Counted from the first letter of the stretch, positions 36,050 to 46,377 are shown. The stretch is 64,000 nucleotides of DNA from Filomicrobium sp. (GCA_017792465.1 CP051234.1:1180606-1244605), one strand, 5' to 3'. The notes: a model not told the origin generated them from the sequence alone. Translations and numbers: made by a program.

Positions 36050-36997
36050 CTAGAAGCAATAAGGTTCGCGATACCAGGCGCGGACGACGGATAGATCCTG
36101 TTCGGCCAAATAGGCGAACTTGCCGACGTCGTGGTCGCGGCAGACCTGCGTGGCGACGACGTGGAGATCCTTTTGGTCGGTCAACATGTGGAAGAACCAG
36201 GCCATCGGATAACCCGCTTTGCGATCGTACTCCGTCAACGCCTGGCCGAGCTGCAAACCGGTCGGCAGCTCTTCGCCGGGTTCGAACTCGACGGCTTCGC
36301 GAATGGAAAATGGGGTTGCCTCCATCTTCTGCTCGCCAAAGCGATCGACATAGCTGAAGATGCGCAAGAGCCATTGATCGCAGAAGCGCGCTTCGCGTGC
36401 CGCGCGGGAATTTTCCCAATCGACGAGAAACCTGGCAAAGCGACGGTTCGTCCCGATGCTCTTATCGAGTTCCTCTAATAATTGCGCGATATGGTAGACG
36501 CTGTGGAACCGGTAGCGCAGGTCTCCGATGGGCTTGGGCTCCAAGCGCTTGGCGTGCGGCGGGTCGAGGAATTCCTCGATATCGGCCGGGACGAACTCTT
36601 CGGTGAAGAGTTCCCGGTCGACGACTTCTTGGAGCGTTTCGAGCTCAAGCTGGACGAAGTCCCAGGCACGCGGACCGCTGGAAGCTGCAAAATAGACCGT
36701 GCGGCCGTCGACGCGGGTGGCGAGTAGATCCATCCAGTTGTCCGGCCAGTCCATGTCCGGGCTGACCTCGTCGAGCTCCTGTTGTGCCCACTCGCGAAGA
36801 TTGCCGGAAAGACGGCTGCCGTCTCGGTCGACGACACCGCCGGCGCGGTGCCAGCCACCGCGTTCGAAGGCGAGGAAGAACTCAAGCTCGGGGGCTGCGC
36901 TCTTCAGCTCTCGAAACAATTGCGTGTGTCCTGCCGTGACCGTGCAGCTTTCGCAGGCCGAGCGCAGGGCTTCAAGCTTGTAAATCGACTTAACCAT
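36050..36997 (-). CDS. Unrecognised 315-aa protein in nif operon
   Basis: A 315-aa soluble protein that I do not recognise. It starts MVKSIYKLEALRSACESCTVTAG, with a CESC pair. The middle is rich in Asp, Trp and Tyr (EVSPDMDWPDNWMDLL), and later come a DLRYRFHSVYHIAQLLEELD helix and an ARFCDQW stretch. No membrane segment or signal peptide is seen. ATG at 36997 is preferred over a frame-open extension that is strongly charged. It follows DUF6129 in the nifHDKT unit and precedes the nifEN promoter, the place where Azotobacter carries uncharacterised nif genes. A role in cofactor or electron supply is possible but unproven. Confidence 0.75.
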   Translation of the reverse strand: MVKSIYKLEALRSACESCTVTAGHTQLFRELKSAAPELEFFLAFERGGWHRAGGVVDRDGSRLSGNLREWAQQELDEVSPDMDWPDNWMDLLATRVDGRTVYFAASSGPRAWDFVQLELETLQEVVDRELFTEEFVPADIEEFLDPPHAKRLEPKPIGDLRYRFHSVYHIAQLLEELDKSIGTNRRFARFLVDWENSRAAREARFCDQWLLRIFSYVDRFGEQKMEATPFSIREAVEFEPGEELPTGLQLGQALTEYDRKAGYPMAWFFHMLTDQKDLHVVATQVCRDHDVGKFAYLAEQDLSVVRAWYREPYCF

Positions 36998-37090
36998 CCG
37001 GCGTTCTTCTCTATCTTTCTTGTGCGCCGTTTGACGGCCCGATCCTTCAGCTTGGGTGTTCAAATGTTTGCCGCCTCGCAGAAGATTCTT

Positions 37091-37363
37091 TCAATCTTCT
37101 TCATCTTCGAGTGCAGCGATGACGAGCCCGGTTGCGTTCTCAGGGGCCGAGGTGAACGAGATGCAATGTTCTCGACCCGTGACCAGGTAGATGTTGAAGC
37201 CTTTGGCCTCCTGGTAGGGGTCGAGCGCGCCGATGTCGTCATCCATGCAGTACGTGAAGTGAATGCCGGGCCAGCTCTTGCGCAACGTACCGACGGTCGT
37301 TTCTTCGGCCCCTTCGCGTTCGACGGTCGCCTTGACGGCGGCTATGGTTTCTGTGTCGATCAT
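37091..37363 (-). CDS. DUF6129-like nif protein
   Basis: A 90-aa protein: IDTETIAAVKATVEREGAEE, then FTYCMDDDIGALDPY and FNIYLVTGREHCISFT. It resembles the DUF6129 proteins that lie between nafY/nifY and nifE in Azotobacter-type clusters. It overlaps the nafY stop by 4 bp. Function is unknown. Confidence 0.75.
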   Translation of the reverse strand: MIDTETIAAVKATVEREGAEETTVGTLRKSWPGIHFTYCMDDDIGALDPYQEAKGFNIYLVTGREHCISFTSAPENATGLVIAALEDEED

Positions 37364-38079
37364 TCGGTTTCATCCATCTCGAAGCGGGCGCGTTCCAGTG
37401 GATCCTTGCCCAAGACCTTGGCGAGCCAAGGCGGCGGCGCACCTTGCAGAACGGCCATCAGTTCTCCGGCAGCCTCGCGGGCGCTGCCGCCATTGGGCCG
37501 CTTGATCGGGTGAATGCCGGCGCGGACGACTTTTGCGACCGGAGGGCCGCCGATCGACACGACATAGAGGATCTGGCAGTCGGAAATAACATTGGCGCGC
37601 AGCGCGTTCTTGTCGGCTTCGGGATCGTCGCTATTTTCGACATCCTCATCGCCGGCTGCTTTACGAACGTCGATCAGACGGACTTCGGTGGGTGAAACTT
37701 GATAAACAAGGAACTGCTTGCAGGAGCCAAAATGTCCATCCAGCAGTTCGCCGCCATTGGAGGCACAGGCTATGCGCAAAGATCCAGGCATATCGCCTTC
37801 GTCGTAGCTTTCCAACGGCGGCAGGTCCGCATCAGCCTGGTTGCCTTTGAGGGCTGCGAGTGCCGCTTTGATGGCATCTCCTGGCATAGCCATCATGGCT
37901 TCGCCGCCGGCCTTGCGGAAGGCTTTCGGCGTCAGAGAATTGATCTTGGTTACCGTTAGAGGCATGCCGACGGCCTCGCCCAGGATGTCGAGCAATTGAC
38001 TTGCGGAGGTCTCCGGAAGGGCTCGCGCGGCAAGGGCTACGCGCAATGCCAATTCACGAGGCAGGTTTGCTTCACTCAC
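37360..38079 (-). CDS. nafY: NafY/NifY-family FeMo-co binding protein
   Basis: A 239-aa protein with an N-terminal helical nitrogenase-binding domain (about 1-95) and a C-terminal NifX-like domain from GSLRIACASNGGELLDGHFGSC to the end of VYVV-type strands (about 105-215). Such proteins bind FeMo-co and apo-nitrogenase and stabilise it until cofactor insertion. It could be called nifY or nafY; the two-domain layout is that of NafY. It lies in the nifHDKT unit. Confidence 0.85.
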   Translation of the reverse strand: MSEANLPRELALRVALAARALPETSASQLLDILGEAVGMPLTVTKINSLTPKAFRKAGGEAMMAMPGDAIKAALAALKGNQADADLPPLESYDEGDMPGSLRIACASNGGELLDGHFGSCKQFLVYQVSPTEVRLIDVRKAAGDEDVENSDDPEADKNALRANVISDCQILYVVSIGGPPVAKVVRAGIHPIKRPNGGSAREAAGELMAVLQGAPPPWLAKVLGKDPLERARFEMDETE

Positions 38080-38290
38080 AGCGGGCTCCTTTACTACTAG
38101 ATCGGTCGGTTTAGATCGGTCGTTTTCGTTGAAAACGTTGGCGCAGCCGATCCCGCGGCGCGCACTTATCCGCCACGCGCGCCGGCTTCTTGAATTGTTG
38201 CGATCGGAACGCGGTCAATGAGCCCGGGGACAGACGGTGTTACGCTTCAAGCGCAAGCGATCTCGCCCCGGCCTCGTTTTCATTTGTGGT

Positions 38291-38491
38291 TCATTCGTCA
38301 GCCGGGATGATGCAGCCGTCTTCCATGCAAGCGTCCAGACACTGCGGTGTGTCGTGATCGCCCTCGCACTCGGTGCAGATATCAGCTTTGATGAAGAACA
38401 CCCCTTTTTTCGGGATAATTGCTGTTGTCGGGCAGACAGGCTCGCAATCTCCGCAGGCGGTGCAGATGTCGGCTACGATTTGCATTGCCAT
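38291..38491 (-). CDS. 2[4Fe-4S] ferredoxin
   Basis: A 66-aa small ferredoxin with CTACGDCEPVCPTTAI and a second motif with an insertion, CTECEGDHDTPQCLDAC. The insertion before the third cysteine is the FdxN-like or Alvin-type form. ATG at 38491 follows AAGGA; a TTG two codons upstream is less likely. It lies between nifT and nafY. An electron donor role is likely. Confidence 0.9.
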   Translation of the reverse strand: MAMQIVADICTACGDCEPVCPTTAIIPKKGVFFIKADICTECEGDHDTPQCLDACMEDGCIIPADE

Positions 38492-38584
38492 GATCAAATC
38501 CTTTCCTTGCTACTCATTCGGTCTCAGTCCAACGGACCGGTCATGCGATGCCCGGTTCCCCGCGAACGATCACCAATGGGCGCG

Positions 38585-38797
38585 TCAGTAGCGCTTGAAG
38601 CGCAGCGTTGTCGGAAACTCCGGTGGCGGGGAGATCGGATCGATGTAGTATTTGGAGCCATCGGTCAGTTCTACGATACCGCCCCAGGCTTCATCGTCGT
38701 CCTTTTCAACAGCGACAACGACCTCTTCCTGGTCTTTCTTCGCGACGTAAAACAAAAGCTTTCCGTCGCTCCCCTTGCGCATCATCACGCTCGGCAT
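38585..38797 (-). CDS. nifT: NifT/FixU
   Basis: A 70-aa NifT family protein. It begins MPSVMMRKGSDGKLLFYVAKKDQE and ends LTDGSKYYIDPISPPPEFP-type sequence. The family is nearly always downstream of nifK; its function is not essential and not known. ATG at 38797 follows GGAGGAC-type ribosome site. Confidence 0.95.
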   Translation of the reverse strand: MPSVMMRKGSDGKLLFYVAKKDQEEVVVAVEKDDDEAWGGIVELTDGSKYYIDPISPPPEFPTTLRFKRY

Positions 38798-38886
38798 TGA
38801 TGTCCTCCGTTGGAGACAGTGACCCAAGCCCGGGGGCTCTTCCTGAAGTCTCAGAATGAGCCCGCCGGGAAAATGGATCTCCTGCG

Positions 38887-40458
38887 TTAGCGCACGAGGT
38901 CGTAGTTGTAGTCGGTCGTCCCCATACCGCGCGTCTCTTCGTCGAGACGTTCGAGCACAGCGTTGACCAGCGTCGTCAGCATCTGCATGGCGCCTTCGTA
39001 ACCCAGGGTCGTCTGGCGATGCAGGTGATGGCGATCGAAGATCGGGAAGCCGATGCGGATCAGCGGAACCTCGAACTCCTTGCCCTTGTGCAGCGTGTCA
39101 CGCTGAATGAACTTGGCGTACGAGTTGCCGATCATGAAGTCCGGCCGGTCGGTGAAGACCAGCGAGCGGAAGTGCCAGAGGTCTTTGCCGATGTGGACTT
39201 CGCAATTCGTGCCGAAGGGGCTCGTAGCCAAGAGCGCCTCAACCGCTTTCTTCCAACGCTTGTTGGCGTGGTTACACAGAATGTGTGTGGGCTCCGCGCC
39301 AAGTTCGAGGAGGAATTTGGTCATGCCGAGGACGAAATCGGCATCGCCGTAGAGTGCGAACTTCTTGCCGTGCAACCAGGCATGGCTGTCGGTCATCATG
39401 TCGACGAGGCGACCACGCTCGGTTTCCAGGCTTTCAGCGATCGGCTTGCCGGTAAGTTCGGAGACAGTCATCAAGAACTGGTCCGTCCACTCCAGACCCA
39501 TCGGGATGTTGACATCCGTGCCAGGCTGCTTCATCGGACCCTTGATGTACTTCTTGGTCTTTGGAAGCTGCCAGGGTTGCAGAAGCAGCGTGTCGATGGC
39601 ATTCGGCGCGTCCTTGACTTCCTCCAACTTCGTGCCGCCGGCATACATGTCGTATTTGCCGTTGGCTGGCGTATCGAGGACTTCGGTCGGATCGCACAGC
39701 AGGGTGTAGCCAACGCCCATTTCCTGCATCATACGATGAAGGACGCGGTAGTTGCCAAGGTAGGTTTCGAAGCCCGGCACGAGGTTGATCTTGCCGTTCG
39801 AACCCGCCTTCTTGTCCTCCATGTAATTCAACGTGAAGAAGCGCAGGATGCCTTCGAACATGTTGTCCCAGCCAGTCGTATGGCTGCCGACGAAGCTCGG
39901 CGTATGAGCAAACGGCGTTGGGAATTCCTGCGCGACGTGACCTTCCTTCTTGGCGTTGTTGATGAACGCGTTGAGGTCGTCACCGATCACCTCGGCCATG
40001 CAGGTCGTGGAGACGGCAACCATTTCGGGCTTATAAAGCGCGATGGCGTTTTCTAGGCCGTCGAACATGTTCTTCTGACCGCCGAACACAGCTGCGTCTT
40101 CCGTCATCGAGTCGGATACGCAAGCGATCGGTTCTTTGAAGTGGCGGTTGAAGTACGTGCGGAAGTAGGCGACGCAGCCCTGGCTACCATGAACGTAGGG
40201 GAGCGTTTTTTCGAAGCCCAAAGCACAAAGAACGGCACCGAGAGGCTGGCAGGCTTTGGCCGGGTTAACGGTCAGGGCCTCGCGGTTGAAGTTGAGTTCT
40301 TTGTACTCTTCGGTGGTCGTCCAGTCGAAGATCTCCTGGATCTTGTCAGCTGGGTGACGCTCTTCGAACGCCTCGATCTTGTTGCCGAGCGAAGCCTTGT
40401 AATCATCGTCGCGGAACAAGGGATAGGAAGGTTTAATATTGTCTACTGTCTGGCTCAT
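38887..40458 (-). CDS. nifK: NifK, nitrogenase MoFe protein beta subunit
   Basis: A 523-aa subunit holding half of each P-cluster. Cysteines 70, 95 and 153 and Ser188 fall at the Azotobacter vinelandii positions. The start MSQTVDNIKPSYPLFRDDDY is the long-form N-terminus of the group I molybdenum enzyme. ATG at 40458 follows GGAGAGGACAAA. It is separated from nifD by 112 bp containing a hairpin. Confidence 0.99.
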   Translation of the reverse strand: MSQTVDNIKPSYPLFRDDDYKASLGNKIEAFEERHPADKIQEIFDWTTTEEYKELNFNREALTVNPAKACQPLGAVLCALGFEKTLPYVHGSQGCVAYFRTYFNRHFKEPIACVSDSMTEDAAVFGGQKNMFDGLENAIALYKPEMVAVSTTCMAEVIGDDLNAFINNAKKEGHVAQEFPTPFAHTPSFVGSHTTGWDNMFEGILRFFTLNYMEDKKAGSNGKINLVPGFETYLGNYRVLHRMMQEMGVGYTLLCDPTEVLDTPANGKYDMYAGGTKLEEVKDAPNAIDTLLLQPWQLPKTKKYIKGPMKQPGTDVNIPMGLEWTDQFLMTVSELTGKPIAESLETERGRLVDMMTDSHAWLHGKKFALYGDADFVLGMTKFLLELGAEPTHILCNHANKRWKKAVEALLATSPFGTNCEVHIGKDLWHFRSLVFTDRPDFMIGNSYAKFIQRDTLHKGKEFEVPLIRIGFPIFDRHHLHRQTTLGYEGAMQMLTTLVNAVLERLDEETRGMGTTDYNYDLVR

Positions 40459-40525
40459 TTTGTCCTCTCCTCCGTGCCACCAATCCGTGAACAAACGGGG
40501 TTGAGCTGGGTACGATCGGCAGACG

Positions 40526-40550
40526 CTGGAGCGGGATACCCCGCTTCCAG
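40526..40550 (-). repeat. Hairpin between nifD and nifK
   Basis: CTGGAGCGGG pairs with CCCGC-T-TCCAG with one bulged T. On the minus strand no uridine run follows. A role in RNA stability or in balancing nifD and nifK translation is possible. Confidence 0.6.
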
Positions 40551-40570
40551 CCGACTGCCGGACTTAAGGG

Positions 40571-42049
40571 TTATTCGGCAGCCTCAGCCTGTGGGGCTTC
40601 ACCCTGGCGCTTCCAAGGAGGCGTCAGGTTCGACCAGCATGGATTGTTCAAGGTCATATCCATGTCGCGGGCGAAGATGGCGAAGCCGTCGTAGCCGTGA
40701 TAAGGGCCGGAATAATCCCAGGAGTGCATCTGGCGGAAGGGAATGCCCATCTTCTGGAAGATGTACTTTTCCTTGATGCCCGAGCCGATGAGATCCGGCT
40801 TCACGCGCTTAACGAACTCTTCGAATTCGTAGCCCGTGACGTCGTCGTAGATGAGCGTTGCGTTGCCCATTTCCTTGATGGTGCGGTCGTAGTCGTCGTT
40901 GTGAGCGAACTCATAACCGGTGCCGACCACTTCCATGCCGAGATCTTCGTAAGCGCCGATGACGTGGCGCGGACGCAGGCCGCCGACATAGAGCATGACG
41001 CGCTTGCCTTCGAGGCGTGGGCGATACTTCTCGATGACCGCATCGGATTCTTTGCGGTACTTCGCGATGACGCGCTCAGCGCCTTCCTTGATCTTGTCGT
41101 CGAAGTGCGAAGCGATTTCGCGCAGGCTTTCTTCGATCTTGGTCGGCCCGAAGAAGTTATATTCAAGCCACGGAATACCGTACTTCTCTTCCATGTGCCG
41201 CGAGATGTAGTTCATCGAACGGTAGCAGTGGAGAAGGTTGAGCTTGACCTTCGGGGTCAGTTCCATTTCCGACAGCGTGCCGTCACCCGACCACTGAGCA
41301 ACGCAGCGCAGGCCCATTTCTTCGAGCAGGATGCGTGAAGCCCAGGCGTCACCGCCGATGTTGTAGTCGCCGATGATGGCAACGTCGTAGGGGGTTGCTT
41401 CCCAGCTGGTGTCGTTGTCGCGCTTGTCGAGGACCCAATCGCGAACGGCGTCGTTGGCGATGTGGTGACCCAGCGACTGCGAAACGCCACGGAAGCCTTC
41501 GCAACGAACCGGAACGACAGTCTTTTCGATGTCCTTGGCCTTCATCTTGGCAACGGCTTCAATGTCGTCGCCGATGAGGCCGATGGGACATTCGGACTGA
41601 ATGGTGATGCCCTTGTTCAGCGGGAACAGCTGATCAATCTCGTCGATCAATTTGGCAAGCTTCTTGTCGCCGCCGAAGACGATGTCTTTCTCCTGGAAGT
41701 CGGAGGTGAAGTTCATCGTACCGAAGACGTTGACGCCTGTCGTGCCGACGTAATAGTTGCGGCGACCGGCTCGCGAATATTGTCCACAACCGACAGGGCC
41801 GTGCGAGATGTGGATCATGTCCTTGACCGGGCCCCAGACCACGCCTTTGGATCCGGCGTATGCACAGCCGCGGATTGTCATGACGCCGGGGAGGGAGCGG
41901 CGGTTCGACGTAATACACTTCTTGGACTGCTCGACCTCCTGGTCGTTGACAGCCAAGTGCTTGGCCCGATCTTTCTTGGCCTTTTCTGGATAGACTTCGA
42001 GGACTTCCTGGATGAGGGCCTCGGTTTCGTCGCGCGTTAGTGCCGACAT
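40571..42049 (-). CDS. nifD: NifD, nitrogenase MoFe protein alpha subunit
   Basis: A 492-aa catalytic subunit. P-cluster cysteines 62, 88 and 154, FeMo-co ligands Cys275 and His442, and the active-site residues Gln191 and His195 are all at the A. vinelandii positions, so the subunit should bind normal FeMo-cofactor and reduce dinitrogen. The stretch [20 protein letters not shown] is typical. It follows nifH by 139 bp. Confidence 0.99.
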   Translation of the reverse strand: MSALTRDETEALIQEVLEVYPEKAKKDRAKHLAVNDQEVEQSKKCITSNRRSLPGVMTIRGCAYAGSKGVVWGPVKDMIHISHGPVGCGQYSRAGRRNYYVGTTGVNVFGTMNFTSDFQEKDIVFGGDKKLAKLIDEIDQLFPLNKGITIQSECPIGLIGDDIEAVAKMKAKDIEKTVVPVRCEGFRGVSQSLGHHIANDAVRDWVLDKRDNDTSWEATPYDVAIIGDYNIGGDAWASRILLEEMGLRCVAQWSGDGTLSEMELTPKVKLNLLHCYRSMNYISRHMEEKYGIPWLEYNFFGPTKIEESLREIASHFDDKIKEGAERVIAKYRKESDAVIEKYRPRLEGKRVMLYVGGLRPRHVIGAYEDLGMEVVGTGYEFAHNDDYDRTIKEMGNATLIYDDVTGYEFEEFVKRVKPDLIGSGIKEKYIFQKMGIPFRQMHSWDYSGPYHGYDGFAIFARDMDMTLNNPCWSNLTPPWKRQGEAPQAEAAE

Positions 42050-42188
42050 CTTAAATCTCCTTGCACCAGTGAAACTAATCCATTCACACCGGCAACTCGG
42101 TGGTTTCGAATAAGAGGTTCAGGCTGGCCTACTCCAACGGATTCAAAGTCGCGCCGAGTAGAACCCCACCTGAGACTGTCGTGCAGCG

Positions 42189-43112
<924 letters not shown>

Positions 43113-43172
43113 TCAATTCCCCGAAACTCGGTTTTTCGAAGCGACGGTCTGAATGACGCTCCGACACCAAAC

Positions 43173-43187
43173 GCAAAGGCTGTGCCA
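43173..43187 (-). promoter_or_regulatory. Sigma-54 promoter of nifH
   Basis: The minus strand reads TGGCACAGCCTTTGC, a perfect TGGCAC-N5-TTGC. It lies 88 bp before the nifH ATG. The 568-bp gap to the SIR2 gene holds this promoter, its NifA site and the oppositely oriented SIR2 regulatory sites; nothing else is seen there. Confidence 0.95.
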
Positions 43188-43285
43188 GTTTTAACTTTTT
43201 CTTTAAGATGCTGTTGTTGCTCGTACTTTTCTGGGTATCGTCATTTTTGTCGGGCGTTGTCTTATCGACAATTCCTCCAACCAAA

Positions 43286-43301
43286 TGTCTTAGGAATTAC
43301 A
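43286..43301 (-). promoter_or_regulatory. NifA upstream activator sequence of nifH
   Basis: TGT-CTTAGGAATT-ACA is a perfect TGT-N10-ACA site 99 bp upstream of the -24 element, the standard geometry. Confidence 0.85.
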
Positions 43302-43509
43302 TCTGTGACGGCGTCTCGCGACAAATAAAAAGCCGAGTGTTTTTATATGGATTGGGGAAATGATGCAGTCGATTGGCAAGATCACTTCAGTAATATTCAA
43401 GGACTACTGATCGGCCGTTTTTGAGATCGTTTTTCTACGCGTTGGCGATCGGCGAATTTGGGTGCGCCTGACCGGTGCGACAGCTCTGCGTCATGCATCC
43501 TGCACGGCC

Positions 43510-43525
43510 TGTCACGTTTCAAACA
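43510..43525 (+). promoter_or_regulatory. NifA upstream activator sequence of SIR2-hemerythrin unit
   Basis: TGT-CACGTTTCAA-ACA is a perfect TGT-N10-ACA site 64 bp upstream of a -24/-12-like element on the plus strand. Confidence 0.65.
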
Positions 43526-43588
43526 ATTCAAGCTGAGCGGCGTGCGGTGCGCGCCTTAAAACGTGGTCTCTCAGGCGCTTCGGGCGTG

Positions 43589-43603
43589 TGGTGCAAAACT
43601 TGC
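43589..43603 (+). promoter_or_regulatory. Sigma-54 promoter of SIR2-hemerythrin unit
   Basis: TGGTGCAAAACTTGC keeps GG and GC at 10-base spacing with a TTGC -12 half. It lies 51 bp upstream of the SIR2-like ATG. Confidence 0.6.
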
Positions 43604-43653
43604 GTTGCCTTCCTTAAAGCAATTGACTCTTGTTGGATGAAGGAGAGCCGACG

Positions 43654-44529
43654 ATGGCGCAGCCCAACCTTGATAAACTCTTCGAAGATCTCGCTACTGG
43701 ATCGCTTGTTCCTTATCTGGGTCCGGGCGCACTCGCTGACGTTGTCGATCAACAAAGCGGTCAATCCATGCCGGCCGACAGCGACAGCCTTATCCTGGCG
43801 ATGAACGGCGGGAAGCCGATGGCGCCGAAGCTGATGTATGAGTTTCCGCGCGCGGCGATGAACCAGGAACTGAAGAAAGGCCGTTCGTCGGTCACGCGCT
43901 TCCTGAGCGAACTTTATTCGCGCGACAGCTGGACGACCGGTGCCGTGCATGCCTGGCTTGGCGCACTTAAACCCGACTACCTGATCGATACGAATAGAGA
44001 CCTTACCCTCCAGAACATCTATTCCGACCGGCCGCATCTCCTCATCCAGGGCGTCTCGCGGATCGGCGGAACCGAGTATCGCTTCAAGATCTTCAACTGG
44101 GATGGCGAACGCTACGCGGAGATCACGCAAGAAAACGCCGATCCTTCGCTGCCGATCCTTTTCAAACCCATGGGTTCGCCGGTGCCGGAAGCCAATTACG
44201 TCGCCAGCGACGCCGATTATGTCGACTACATCACAGAACTCATGGGCGGGTTTGCGATCCCCAGCTTTGTCAAGAAATTGCGGGTGGGTAAGCAGTATCT
44301 ATTCCTGGGCCTGCGCATGACGCGCGATACCGAGCGGATGGTTCTTTCTGACATCATCTACGGCGCGCCCTCACCCAAGGGGTATGCCGTCATTGCCGAT
44401 CCGACGGAGAAGGAAATCAAGTTCTGCCAGCGTATGGATATCGAGATCGTCCGCATGCCATTAGCCGATTTCGTCAAGGCGGCGACCGGATCTTCTTCGG
44501 AAACGGCAACGGCTGATAGCGCCGCTTGA
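43654..44529 (+). CDS. SIR2-like domain protein next to nifH
   Basis: A 291-aa protein with a SIR2-like fold. The N-terminus has LVPYLGPGALAD, resembling the GAG NAD-loop, and later WLGALKPDYLIDTNRDLTLQ, matching the NTN-type nicotinamide pocket, and AVIADPTEKEIKF. AAGGAGAG precedes the ATG at 43654. SIR2-like proteins near nif occur in other diazotrophs, including Azotobacter relatives, but their substrate is not known; deacetylation, NAD cleavage or ADP-ribosyl chemistry all remain possible. It overlaps no gene and is followed 40 bp later by a bacteriohemerythrin. Confidence 0.75.
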   Translation: MAQPNLDKLFEDLATGSLVPYLGPGALADVVDQQSGQSMPADSDSLILAMNGGKPMAPKLMYEFPRAAMNQELKKGRSSVTRFLSELYSRDSWTTGAVHAWLGALKPDYLIDTNRDLTLQNIYSDRPHLLIQGVSRIGGTEYRFKIFNWDGERYAEITQENADPSLPILFKPMGSPVPEANYVASDADYVDYITELMGGFAIPSFVKKLRVGKQYLFLGLRMTRDTERMVLSDIIYGAPSPKGYAVIADPTEKEIKFCQRMDIEIVRMPLADFVKAATGSSSETATADSAA

Positions 44530-44568
44530 GCTTGCGCGAACAATTGGCTCTGACAGCGGGAGGCGACA

Positions 44569-44967
44569 ATGGGTGTTCTTGTCTGGTCGGATGAACAGAT
44601 GGGCCTTGGCCGGCAGGATATGGACGACACGCATCGGGAGATGGTCGATCTCATCAACCGCGTGGCCGAAGCGGGCAAGGAATCCTTCGCTCAACGCTTC
44701 GGCGAGCTTGTCGCGCATACGCATCAGCATTTTGCCCACGAATTGGAGCTCATGCAGGCGTCGGGTGATCCGGCACAAAAAGAGCATGAGCACCAACACG
44801 CGAAATTATTAGGGGAATTGGCTGCGATGCAGGCGCGCGTGAATCGTGGCCAATTCACAATGGCGCGTGCATTCGTTGCTGAGCGATTGCCCGAGTGGCT
44901 CCAGTTGCATGCCGCATCGATGGACAGCATGCTTGCAGCACATCTCAAAAATTCAGAAAAAGCCTAG
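44569..44967 (+). CDS. Bacteriohemerythrin
   Basis: A 132-aa diiron oxygen-binding protein. Iron ligands fit MDDTHREMVDLI (His22), HTHQHFAHELELM and HEHQHAKLL, with a final acidic region before MDSMLAAHL. It would bind or store O2 in the cytoplasm and could lower free oxygen near nitrogenase. GGGAGG precedes the ATG. It follows the SIR2-like gene and probably shares its NifA-type promoter. Confidence 0.9.
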   Translation: MGVLVWSDEQMGLGRQDMDDTHREMVDLINRVAEAGKESFAQRFGELVAHTHQHFAHELELMQASGDPAQKEHEHQHAKLLGELAAMQARVNRGQFTMARAFVAERLPEWLQLHAASMDSMLAAHLKNSEKA

Positions 44968-45019
44968 CCATCTCTTCGGATTTGGCTGGGCTGGATTGGA
45001 AGCTGAAGCTCAAGAGATT

Positions 45020-45646
45020 TCAATCGCTGTCTGGAGCAAAGCACACCTGCTTTTCGCTACAAACCTCACATGACGGAGCGCGGCAGATGTAGATGCCTTC
45101 GCCTTCGCAAAGCTTTTTGTAGAGGAATTTTTTCCAGCGCATGTTCTTGGTATTCTGGAAGGCCAAGCGCGGGAAGTTGACGCGCATTAATTCCGTCAGT
45201 TGCGGCCGGGAGATCAATCCCAGATCCGACCAGAGATGATCGCGCCCCATGCAGCCGGCGCAAATGAGTTCGGCGATCCAGCGTTCGGAGCGTGATCGGC
45301 CGGTGCGATGCGTCAACAGAAGGTGGCGGAGATCTTCAACTTCGTCGCCTGTTTCTGGCTGCTCGCGGCTGGCGCTCGACGGCATTTCTCGTGCGGTGAC
45401 GGGAAAATGGAAGTCGAGCATCTCGCGGAACATGGCTGTCGGCAGCCCCATCCATCTTGGAAGGGCCCCTTGTCCCGCCATCCAGGTCGCGCTCATTCCG
45501 GCGATGTAGGCATCGTTAACATCGCCGCGCGCCGACTGCATGAGCCGGTTATAGATGACGAGCTTGGACGACGTTTTGCCGAGCGGTTTTGCTTTCCGCC
45601 CGGCAGGTTTCTGTTTCACGACATTCGATGCAGGTGTCGCGAGCAT
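45020..45646 (-). CDS. nifQ: NifQ, molybdenum donor
   Basis: A 208-aa protein that supplies molybdenum to NifEN. The cysteine motif near the C-terminus reads CRAPSCEVCSEKQVCF, with CAGCMGRDHLW before it, the NifQ Mo-Fe-S cluster pattern. ATG at 45646 begins right after the ferredoxin stop. It ends the nifB operon and faces the hemerythrin gene. Confidence 0.93.
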   Translation of the reverse strand: MLATPASNVVKQKPAGRKAKPLGKTSSKLVIYNRLMQSARGDVNDAYIAGMSATWMAGQGALPRWMGLPTAMFREMLDFHFPVTAREMPSSASREQPETGDEVEDLRHLLLTHRTGRSRSERWIAELICAGCMGRDHLWSDLGLISRPQLTELMRVNFPRLAFQNTKNMRWKKFLYKKLCEGEGIYICRAPSCEVCSEKQVCFAPDSD

Positions 45647-45648
45647 TC

Positions 45649-46005
45649 TCAGTACTCGACCAGGATGTCTTCGTCGCGAACGATGAACTGGCAGGCCAGG
45701 CGCCATTCGCCCGTGCGGTCGACCGTGACCAGATCGTCGAGTTGCTCTTTCGTCAGCTTGCCAAGTTCGCGCAGCTTGACTTGCTCCTTCATCGTCAGGC
45801 TGACGCCCATTGGAGCTTTCCCGGCATCCTTGCCAATCTGCGTTACGCGGACGAGGCAGCTTCCGCAGTCACCGTCCTGGCAATCGAAATTGATCGGGAT
45901 CTTGTTTTCCTGGGCGATCTTCAGGATCGATTTGGTGTGGCTTCCCGCGACAGCGTAGACCGTTCGATCTTTGTAGTCGGGGTTTGAAAAAGTGATCAGT
46001 GCCAT
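45649..46005 (-). CDS. [2Fe-2S] ferredoxin (first of two)
   Basis: A 118-aa plant-type ferredoxin with CQDGDCGSCLVRV and a distal LACQF cysteine. It carries an insertion of about 35 residues between the third and fourth cysteines (GKDAGKAPMGVSLTMKEQ). ATG at 46005 is used. It sits between another [2Fe-2S] ferredoxin and nifQ. Confidence 0.88.
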   Translation of the reverse strand: MALITFSNPDYKDRTVYAVAGSHTKSILKIAQENKIPINFDCQDGDCGSCLVRVTQIGKDAGKAPMGVSLTMKEQVKLRELGKLTKEQLDDLVTVDRTGEWRLACQFIVRDEDILVEY

Positions 46006-46065
46006 TTTCGTGTCTCCAAATTTTAGTGCGGCCTGATGTGCGTTGTCGGCACGCCAGGCCATCAA

Positions 46066-46377
<312 letters not shown>

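Noticed and set aside
38098-38137. Direct repeat TAGATCGGTCG twice plus a short palindrome between fdx and nafY
   Set aside because: Only two copies and a weak 7-bp stem; no T-run or known operator form, so not reported as a functional site.
39019-40056. A 345-codon plus-strand frame over nifK
   Set aside because: It mirrors nifK codons and has no recognisable family.
44968-45019. Terminator between convergent hemerythrin and nifQ genes
   Set aside because: No stable stem with a T-run could be drawn in the 52-bp gap.
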